This document shows, piece by piece, positions 16,402 to 26,179 of a stretch of DNA of 32,046 nucleotides (its first letter is position 1; every line of letters starts with the position of its first letter). The position numbers and the translations under genes were made by a program. Source of the DNA: Prosthecobacter debontii (GTDB taxonomy: Bacteria > Verrucomicrobiota > Verrucomicrobiia > Verrucomicrobiales > Akkermansiaceae). Location of the stretch: NCBI GenBank assembly GCA_945869855.1, contig CAMBQC010000013.1, forward strand, positions 1 to 32,046, written 5' to 3'. The notes under the pieces are model-generated. The model searched no databases and was not told the origin of the DNA. It worked only from the letters and a program-made list of their open reading frames with translations.

Positions 16402-18132
16402 ATGAATTCCGTCCTCCGCGTCTTTTCCTATCTGCGCCGCTATCCCGGCCTTGCGACTGCGCAGTTCATCTGCGCAACCCTTATGGCTGTATCGGTCATC
16501 TTTTTTCCTAAAATCACGCAGATCGTCATTGATCGTATCGTTCCCGATCCAGCGCGCCACGACGAACTCCTTTTTTGGGCTATCCTCGCCACCGCCTCCT
16601 ACCTACTCAAAGACGGCCTCAACTGCGCCCGCATCTTCGTAAACAACCACTTCGAACAGAACGTCATCTACGACATCCGCTCCGATCTCTACCGGAAAAT
16701 CCAGCGCCTGCCGCTCAACTGGTTCGACTCGCGCCGAACCGGAGATATCATGACCCGTGTCGTGGAGGACGTCACCTCGATGGAGCGCGTCCTTATCGAT
16801 GGTATTGAGCTTGGCCTGGTCGCCATCATCCAGCTCGTCGCCGTCGGCCTGGTGATGTATCTCACCGACTGGCAGGTCGCCCTCTGGGCCACTCTTCCCA
16901 TCCCCATCCTTATCGTAGGCGCCTGGGTTTACTCGAAGGACGCCCGCCACCGCCACAAGGCCGAGCGCAACGCCACCTCCGCCCTCAACTCACTCCTCCA
17001 CGACAACATCGCCGGCATCCGCCAGATCAAATCCTACGCGGCCGAGGACGAGGAGCACGCCAACTTCAACCGTCTCTCCCAGCAGGTGCGCAAGGCCACC
17101 CTCCACCTCATGAAATGGTGGGCCTTCTACAATCCCTCCATGTCCTTCGCCAGCATGCTCGGCTACGTCCTCGTACTTGGTTTCGGAGCCGCCGCAATTA
17201 TTGAAGGGCGCATGACCCTCGGCGACATGACCTTTTTCTTCCTGCTCCTCAGCCTCTTCTATGAGCCAGTCGGAAAGCTCCGCCAACTCAACCAGATGAT
17301 TTTCTCCTCACGTGCCGCCGGCGACCGCGTCTTCGAGATCATGGATTCGGAGGACGAGGCGAACGCAGCCGACGGAAAATCCCTTCCCACACAAATCAAG
17401 GCCCACGTCCGTTTTGAAAACGTATCCTTCGCCTACGGATCTCAACCCACTCTCAACGGGGTCAACCTCGACGCCCCACCCGGGCACACGATCGCCCTCG
17501 TGGGCTCGACGGGGGCCGGCAAATCCACCGTCCTCTCCCTCCTCAACCGCTTCTACGAACTCAACTCCGGCACCATCACCATTGACGGCACCGACATCTC
17601 CACCCTTTCCAAGAATTCGCTGCGTGAGAGACTCGGCTATGTTACCCAGGAGGCCTTCCTTTTTAATGGAACCGTCCGCGAGAACCTCTCTCTCGCCAAA
17701 CGCGACGCCACCGACGAAGAAATGTGGAGCGCACTCGCCGCAGCCAACGCGGAATCCTTTGTGCGGGAGCTACCCAAACAACTCGACACGAGCGTCGGCG
17801 AGCGTGGCGTGAAACTTTCCGGAGGGGAAAAACAGCGCCTTTCCATCGCCCGAGCGCTACTGAAGGACGCACCCATCCTCTTGCTCGACGAAGCGACCGC
17901 CTCGGTCGATTCCGAAACCGAGCGCCAGATCCAGGCCGCCCTCGACCGCCTGATGAAAAACCGCACCGCCTTCGTCATCGCCCACCGCCTCTCCACCATC
18001 CAGAACGCGGACAAGATTTACGTTTTTGAAAAAGGCCAGGTCATCGAGCAAGGAACTCACGCCGACCTCCTCGCCAGGGAGGGGAAATACGCGGAGCTGT
18101 GCCGGAGGTCTTTTCTAGCTGATAAAGCATGA
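16402..18132 (+). CDS. MsbA-type ABC exporter (fused permease and ATPase)
   Basis: 576-residue half-transporter that would act as a homodimer. The N-terminal 320 residues form the six-helix exporter domain; the C-terminal part has Walker A GSTGAGKST, Q loop YVTQEAFLFNGTVRENL, signature LSGGEKQRL, Walker B ILLLDEATASVD and the switch His in AHRLSTI. The closest well-known relatives are MsbA (lipid A flippase) and multidrug exporters such as BmrA/LmrA; sequence alone does not tell the substrate. Start at ATG 16402 opens the first hydrophobic segment, whereas the frame upstream reaches into the divergent coiled-coil gene's leader. The gene stands alone. Confidence 0.9.
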   Translation: MNSVLRVFSYLRRYPGLATAQFICATLMAVSVIFFPKITQIVIDRIVPDPARHDELLFWAILATASYLLKDGLNCARIFVNNHFEQNVIYDIRSDLYRKIQRLPLNWFDSRRTGDIMTRVVEDVTSMERVLIDGIELGLVAIIQLVAVGLVMYLTDWQVALWATLPIPILIVGAWVYSKDARHRHKAERNATSALNSLLHDNIAGIRQIKSYAAEDEEHANFNRLSQQVRKATLHLMKWWAFYNPSMSFASMLGYVLVLGFGAAAIIEGRMTLGDMTFFFLLLSLFYEPVGKLRQLNQMIFSSRAAGDRVFEIMDSEDEANAADGKSLPTQIKAHVRFENVSFAYGSQPTLNGVNLDAPPGHTIALVGSTGAGKSTVLSLLNRFYELNSGTITIDGTDISTLSKNSLRERLGYVTQEAFLFNGTVRENLSLAKRDATDEEMWSALAAANAESFVRELPKQLDTSVGERGVKLSGGEKQRLSIARALLKDAPILLLDEATASVDSETERQIQAALDRLMKNRTAFVIAHRLSTIQNADKIYVFEKGQVIEQGTHADLLAREGKYAELCRRSFLADKA

Positions 18133-18342
18133 CACAGGGGAGTTGCCTTCCGGAGTTCTTGTGGCAATGAGTCTCTGAACTGAAATTTTAACGTGCCAGC
18201 AAAGGGACGGTTTGCCGCCTCGTAGCATTAGATTGCCTGCACCGGCTTGGGGCTTTATTCGGAGCTTGCCGGGAGGTTGGATTCTGCTACGATTCTGAAG
18301 AAGTTGCTATCCACCTGGGATTTGACGAAATAACAAGAAATT

Positions 18343-19440
18343 ATGATACGCCACGTAGTTAAGCCGGCAAGATATTTCGGATATCTTAGATTGCTCCGAC
18401 ACGCCGATCAAATGGATAGTAAAAATGGCGTCGATACATATCTGGTCGAACCCAGTGACAAGAGTAATGAACTTTTTATTTTACAAAGTAAATTATCATC
18501 ACTATCTGCCACAGCTCAGCGCACAGATGAAAATGATGGCGAGCCAACTGCCTCGCCATCATTGGATGGCGAGGCGCCGGAAGATACGCATGCGGAGGAT
18601 GACTATATCCTAAAATTACATCCTACGCGGAGTGCAAAATCATACTGGTATGATATTCCCGGTGGCATGATTTGGCGTTGCTTCCGTTTTATCGGTAACG
18701 TCAAAAATCTCGGGATCACGAGGGCACCAAACGTAGCCGCTCAGGCATTTCTCATGCTGGCTCGATTCCATGAAAGGAAATGTAACCTTCCTTCCTCATT
18801 CCAGAACATCTTTCTTTCTAAGCACACAGAAGATACGCAATGCCATGATGCCCTACTCGATGCCATTGCCAAGAATCCTGAAGGTCGTGTCGATAAATGC
18901 CATGAAGAAATCAAGTATGCAAAAGCCAATAAATTACTAATCTCCAATTCTTCCTCGCTACGATATGTGGGAAGCATTCCGAATCATACAAAGCAGTTTG
19001 TTACAGAGAACTTTATCCACACCGAACCACGTGCCAACGGCAACTTTTGTTCAGTTGATCTCAATACGGTGGCCCCAAGTTTGGCCGGTTATGGGGCGAT
19101 CGGTGAGGAGGACTTGATTGCTGAACACGTCAATTATCTCCCTGACAAAAATCGAACCGAGAATGATTTCACCGATCAACGACTCTACACTCTTCTCATA
19201 GAATTGAATGATATCCTTACTCGCAACGAACATAATCAACTGATAATGCAGGGGCGTCAGCTTGCCCATAACATCGGTTTGCGACTTCTCACTGATTACA
19301 TATTGGGCGATATTGTGTTTCCATCCGATTTTAACGGGCACAACCTTATTAGATCCCGGGAAATGTTCAGGCTTTCTTGCCAACTAGATGAATGTAAGAA
19401 TCGTATGTTGTATGACGAGATGGAGATGGATCTCGCATGA
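18343..19440 (+). CDS. Degenerate sugar-kinase-fold protein (NahK/APH type), probable pseudokinase
   Basis: 365 residues, visibly richer in A/T than its neighbours. Several blocks follow the order seen in N-acetylhexosamine 1-kinase-like members of the aminoglycoside-phosphotransferase clan: YILKLHPTRSAKSYWYD with GGMIWRCFRFI (87-117), AAQAFLMLARFHERK (132-146), LLDAIAKNPEGR with HEEI (171-190), CSVDLNTVAPSLAGYG (236-251), LRLLTDYILGD (313-323) and GHNLIRSREMF (332-342). Family catalytic positions are altered: H-N-D-T-K reads P-N-H-T-K at 213-217, DLDT reads DLNT at 239-242, and the Y-D-x-G-D block reads YGAIGEE. A low-complexity acidic stretch (about 60-87) is inserted. It is intact, with no stop or frameshift, and ends 43 nt before the NOS gene. 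Family call is from motif memory; a binding or regulatory role is inference. Confidence 0.55.
   Translation: MIRHVVKPARYFGYLRLLRHADQMDSKNGVDTYLVEPSDKSNELFILQSKLSSLSATAQRTDENDGEPTASPSLDGEAPEDTHAEDDYILKLHPTRSAKSYWYDIPGGMIWRCFRFIGNVKNLGITRAPNVAAQAFLMLARFHERKCNLPSSFQNIFLSKHTEDTQCHDALLDAIAKNPEGRVDKCHEEIKYAKANKLLISNSSSLRYVGSIPNHTKQFVTENFIHTEPRANGNFCSVDLNTVAPSLAGYGAIGEEDLIAEHVNYLPDKNRTENDFTDQRLYTLLIELNDILTRNEHNQLIMQGRQLAHNIGLRLLTDYILGDIVFPSDFNGHNLIRSREMFRLSCQLDECKNRMLYDEMEMDLA
18533..18573. repeat. Three-arm alternating inverted repeat inside the kinase-like gene
   Basis: GATGGCGAG (18535-18543), CTCGCCATC (18552-18560) and GATGGCGAG again (18565-18573). The first two arms extend to an 11-bp stem (18533-18543 with 18552-18562). 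The middle arm can pair with either neighbour, giving two mutually exclusive hairpins. It encodes part of the acidic low-complexity stretch and may mark a small insertion. Confidence 0.75.
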
Positions 19441-19483
19441 CTCTTCACGCATCCACCAGCGAAGTGATCTTACGTATTTTATA

Positions 19484-20440
19484 ATGGCTGTATCTCTCGA
19501 GAAGCTGACCGAATCCGCGCGCATCGCCTGGCGCAACAATTCACGCTGCATAGGAAGGTTGTTTTGGTCATCTTTGGAACTCATTGATGCGCGTGATGCC
19601 GCAAGCGCGGAGGACGTCTACGAGGCTTGTGTCAACCACCTTCGTGTTTCCACCAATTCGGGTCGTATTCGCCCTCTCATCACGGTATTTGCTCCCGCCA
19701 ACTCTGAGGCAGGCGGAATTCGTATCCGCAATCGTCAATTGATACGTTATGCGGGATACCTTCTTCCAGATGGGAGTGTCCTCGGCGATCCAGAACAGCT
19801 TTCTTTCACGAGCCGTGTTTTATCGCTCGGCTGGAAGGCCCCGGCTATCCGCTCGGCTTTTGATATTTTACCATTGCTGATCGAAATTCCCGGTGAACGA
19901 CTCCGAATCTTTGATTTGCCGCCGGATTCCGTAATGGAAGTCGAAATCAGGCATCCTTACTTGCCATGGTTCGCCTCACTCGGGTTGAAGTGGCACGCTC
20001 TTCCGGCTGTGTGTGACATGGCGTTGGAGGCGGATGGATTACAATACACTGCCGCGCCCTTCAGTGGCTTTTACATGGTGACAGAAATCGGATCACGCAA
20101 TTTAGGCGATACCTATCGCTATGATCAGACCCCGATCGTGGCACAGCGTATGGGTCTTGATACCAGCACAAATTCGTCTTTCTGGAAAGACCGCGCACTC
20201 ATTGAAATTAACTCGGCGGTATTGCATTCATTTCGTGAAGACGGTGTCACAATTGTGGATCATCACACCGCTTCAGAGCAATTCATGAGACACCTTGAGA
20301 ACGAGAAATCCAGCGGTCGAAAGGTTCCAGGAGACTGGTCGTGGATCGTTCCGCCGCTATCGGGTTCCGCCTGCCCAGTCTTTCACCGCTATTATGATGG
20401 GGAAATCGCTGGGCCGCGCTTCGTGCGTATGAAAGGGTAA
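19484..20440 (+). CDS. nos: Bacterial nitric oxide synthase oxygenase domain, N-terminally short
   Basis: Haem-thiolate enzyme that oxidises L-arginine to citrulline and NO. Clear family blocks: RIAWRNNSRCIGRLFW with the haem ligand Cys22 and Trp28 that stacks on the haem; IRPLITVFAP; RYAGYLLPDGSVLGDP; FDILPLLI; GLKWHALPAV; the arginine-binding Glu201 in MVTEIGSRN; SSFWKDRALIEINSAVLHSF; TIVDHHTASEQFM; and the pterin-site W285, W287, Arg205 and Phe300 in GDWSWIVPP and CPVFHR. No reductase domain, as usual in bacteria. The protein is 318 residues, about 40-45 short of Bacillus enzymes at the N terminus. Two changes near the active site: the conserved G-W-Y-M reads G-F-Y-M (Phe196) and the next Gly is Val199. 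ATG 19484 was chosen; the in-frame extension upstream does not resemble NOS. Confidence 0.92.
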   Translation: MAVSLEKLTESARIAWRNNSRCIGRLFWSSLELIDARDAASAEDVYEACVNHLRVSTNSGRIRPLITVFAPANSEAGGIRIRNRQLIRYAGYLLPDGSVLGDPEQLSFTSRVLSLGWKAPAIRSAFDILPLLIEIPGERLRIFDLPPDSVMEVEIRHPYLPWFASLGLKWHALPAVCDMALEADGLQYTAAPFSGFYMVTEIGSRNLGDTYRYDQTPIVAQRMGLDTSTNSSFWKDRALIEINSAVLHSFREDGVTIVDHHTASEQFMRHLENEKSSGRKVPGDWSWIVPPLSGSACPVFHRYYDGEIAGPRFVRMKG

Positions 20441-20550
20441 AAAAGCACGACAGAGTATTTTTTTACCGCCGACCTGGGCTTCATCTAGCTGAAAGCTAGG
20501 AATCCGTGAAAAGTCTTATGGCGGCATTACGATCTCCACCCATCAAATCC

Positions 20551-20577
20551 TTGACCCCGCTGAAATGCCCGCATAAA
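20551..20577 (+). promoter_or_regulatory. Weak promoter candidate before the DEAD-box gene
   Basis: TTGACC (20551-20556) and CATAAA (20572-20577), 15 nt apart, 12 nt before the start codon. Both boxes are near consensus but the spacing is short and the leader would be very small. Confidence 0.22.
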
Positions 20578-20588
20578 CCTCTCACCTT

Positions 20589-21788
20589 ATGGGATTTGAC
20601 ACACTTGGCCTAAGCGCTCTGATTCTCGAAGCGATCGTTGAAACCGGCTACACCGAACCGACACCGATCCAAGCGCAGGCAATCCCTGTGATCCTCGAAG
20701 GCAAGGATGTCATCGGTGCCTCGCAAACGGGAACCGGCAAAACCGCCGCCTTCGCTCTGCCCTCACTTTCCAAGATCACGAAGCTGGGCAAGCCCCAGAT
20801 CCTAGTGCTGGAACCAACCCGCGAACTGGCCCACCAGGTCGCCGAGCAGTTTGAGAAATACGGCAAGCATACCGGCATGAAGGTCGCACTTCTTTACGGC
20901 GGTGTAGGCCTCGGCGAGCAGATGAAACAGCTTACCGACGGCGCAGACATCGTGGTCGCGACTCCCGGCCGCTTGGTCGATTGCTTCTACCGCGCTGCGA
21001 TGCGCTTCGGCGAGGTGAAGATTCTCATTCTCGACGAAGTGGATCGCATGCTCGACATGGGATTTCTCCCGCAGGTTCGGAAAATCGTGAACCTCTGCCC
21101 GTGGGAAGGTCGCCAGACTTTGTTTTTCTCTGCCACCATGCCCGCTGCGATCCAGACCTTCGCGCAATGGTGCCTTGTCGATCCAGTGAAAATCGAGATT
21201 GCCCGCCGCGAGGTCGCCGCCACCGTTTCCCATGCCTTTTATCCTGTCTCCATTGACCAGCGCGACGAGCTCCTCCTCGCCCTTCTGAAGGAAACTGATT
21301 ACCATTCCGTGATGATATTCACCCGCACCCGTCGGGAGGCCGATGAGGTGACGGCGATGATCAAGACCACCGGCCAGCTAAAGGTCGCCGCCATGCACTC
21401 CGACATTAACCAAACCGACCGTATGAAGGCACTGGCCGGTTTCAAGAGCGGCAATTATGAGATCCTTGTAGCCACCGATGTCGCCGCGCGCGGGATCGAT
21501 GTCTCCGGCGTTTCCCATGTCATCAATTATCGCGTTCCGGAAAACGCTGAGGACTACGTCCACCGCATCGGCCGCACTGGCCGCGCGCAAGCCGAAGGCG
21601 ACGCCTTCACCATTCTCACCGCCGACGAGCTCGATTTCGCGAAATCCGTCGAGATCTTCGTGAACCGCGAGATACCCCGCCACAAACTCCCCGATTTCCC
21701 CTACATCTACTCCGCCCTGCTCGATGATTCCCCTTCGAAACCGATCCGCCGCAAGAAAGTCGGCGGCGGGAAGAAAAAGCGGAGGTAA
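20589..21788 (+). CDS. DEAD-box ATP-dependent RNA helicase (RhlE-like, DEVD variant)
   Basis: 399 residues with the full helicase set: Q motif YTEPTPIQAQAIP with the upstream Phe3, motif I ASQTGTGKT at 44-52, Ia PTREL, GG, Ib TPGR, motif II at 149-152, III SAT, IV MIFTRTR, V DVAARGIDV and VI HRIGRTGR. Motif II reads DEVD where almost all members have DEAD; Asp149, Glu150 and Asp152 are kept, so ATP hydrolysis should be possible. The C-terminal tail is short and basic (RRKKVGGGKKKRR), typical of RhlE-type helicases that bind structured RNA. Expected roles are RNA decay or ribosome assembly. It stands alone and ends at a strong terminator shared with groEL. Confidence 0.92.
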   Translation: MGFDTLGLSALILEAIVETGYTEPTPIQAQAIPVILEGKDVIGASQTGTGKTAAFALPSLSKITKLGKPQILVLEPTRELAHQVAEQFEKYGKHTGMKVALLYGGVGLGEQMKQLTDGADIVVATPGRLVDCFYRAAMRFGEVKILILDEVDRMLDMGFLPQVRKIVNLCPWEGRQTLFFSATMPAAIQTFAQWCLVDPVKIEIARREVAATVSHAFYPVSIDQRDELLLALLKETDYHSVMIFTRTRREADEVTAMIKTTGQLKVAAMHSDINQTDRMKALAGFKSGNYEILVATDVAARGIDVSGVSHVINYRVPENAEDYVHRIGRTGRAQAEGDAFTILTADELDFAKSVEIFVNREIPRHKLPDFPYIYSALLDDSPSKPIRRKKVGGGKKKRR

Positions 21789-21882
21789 AAACGATCTTTA
21801 GACCCTTTGCCAAATGGTCTGTGCTGGGTGGAAATCACAGTGCGACGCTGGCGTGATGCTTTGAGAAGGTGAGGAAATGTCT

Positions 21883-21923
21883 CACGAAAAAGCCGGACAA
21901 GATGAACTTGTCCGGCTTTCGTG
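21883..21923. terminator. Bidirectional terminator between DEAD-box gene and groEL
   Basis: AAAGCCGGACAAG (21889-21901), loop ATGAA, CTTGTCCGGCTTT (21907-21919): a perfect 13-bp stem, prolonged by CACG/CGTG (21883-21886, 21920-21923) across a 2-nt bulge. The A-run and T-run at the stem base let it work in both directions for the two convergent genes. Confidence 0.88.
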
Positions 21924-21960
21924 AATGGTAACGGCGACTGAAGATCGCCGACACTTTTTA

Positions 21961-23616
<1,656 letters not shown>

Positions 23617-23634
23617 TCAGTGTTCAGTTTTAGA

Positions 23635-23925
23635 TTATGCGACGATTCCGAGGATATCGCCTTCGGAAATGATGAGGACTTCCTCTCCGCCGTGTTTGAC
23701 TTCGGTGCCGCCGTATTTGGATATGAGGACTTTGTCGCCGACCTTCACGGAGAAGACGATGTCGTTGCCCTTCTCATCCTTGCCGCCGGTTCCGAGGCAA
23801 AGGACTTCCGCTTCCTGCGGCTTTTCCTTTGCTGTGTCAGGAAGGACGATTCCGCCCGCGCTGATCGCGTCGGCTTCGAGGCGTTTGACGAGGACACGGT
23901 GTCCGAGTGGTTTGATGTTTGCCAT
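23635..23925 (-). CDS. groS: Co-chaperonin GroES (10 kDa)
   Basis: Lid of the GroEL chamber; 96 residues, normal. It starts [20 protein letters not shown], has the mobile loop [20 protein letters not shown] and ends [15 protein letters not shown]. No CIRCE inverted repeat (TTAGCACTC-N9-GAGTGCTAA) is present upstream. It lies 74 nt after dnaK, separated by a hairpin, so it may be expressed both from the dnaK transcript and from its own promoter, which I could not pinpoint. Confidence 0.97.
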   Translation of the reverse strand: MANIKPLGHRVLVKRLEADAISAGGIVLPDTAKEKPQEAEVLCLGTGGKDEKGNDIVFSVKVGDKVLISKYGGTEVKHGGEEVLIISEGDILGIVA

Positions 23926-23964
23926 ATGCTTTTGTTTCTTTGGTTGTTGGTTTAGTTTGAGAAG

Positions 23965-23988
23965 CCACCGCCGCTTTTGCGGAGGTGG
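23965..23988 (-). terminator. Hairpin between dnaK and groES
   Basis: CCACCGCCGC (23965-23974), loop TTTT, GCGGAGGTGG (23979-23988): a 10-bp stem with one mismatch. On the minus strand it follows the dnaK stop by 11 nt. No T-run follows, so partial termination or RNA processing that sets the dnaK/groES ratio is more likely than full termination. Confidence 0.55.
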
Positions 23989-23999
23989 AAAGTGTTCGC

Positions 24000-25931
<1,932 letters not shown>

Positions 25932-25957
25932 CTATCGCAGGGGATGTGCCTTTTTGG

Positions 25958-25985
25958 AAAATCGGGGCATGATCCTTTTGTCCAA
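25958..25985 (-). promoter_or_regulatory. Candidate sigma-32-type heat-shock promoter of dnaK
   Basis: On the minus strand TTGGACA (25979-25985) is followed after 11 nt by CCCCGATTTT (25958-25967). The second box is close to the sigma-32 -10 element CCCCATNT; the first is a partial match to CTTGAAA, and the spacing is at the short end. It would leave a leader of about 45 nt. No CIRCE element is seen in this gap. Confidence 0.4.
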
Positions 25986-26179
25986 AAGGGTTTGGAAAGA
26001 CCATGACGCAAGTCCGGCGGGATGATCTGGAACGATATGGCGCAGTTAGGTGCAACGTTTTGACGCGCTGCGACATTTATAGATCCGCATTCACATCTGC
26101 CGAGCAGGAGAAAGTCGGTTTTGCCGTTCAGACGGAAATGGCTGGCGCTATATGGTGTTGCGGGCAAAGTGTTGCCGGT

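Noticed and set aside
18133..18342. Gene, tRNA or attachment site upstream of the kinase-like gene
   Set aside because: No tRNA-like arms, no direct repeats flanking 18343-20440 that I could find, and no integrase; transfer of this pair rests only on composition.
26060..26083. TTGACG...TATAGA as a promoter for the HerA-type gene
   Set aside because: Only 12 nt between the hexamers, too short for sigma-70.
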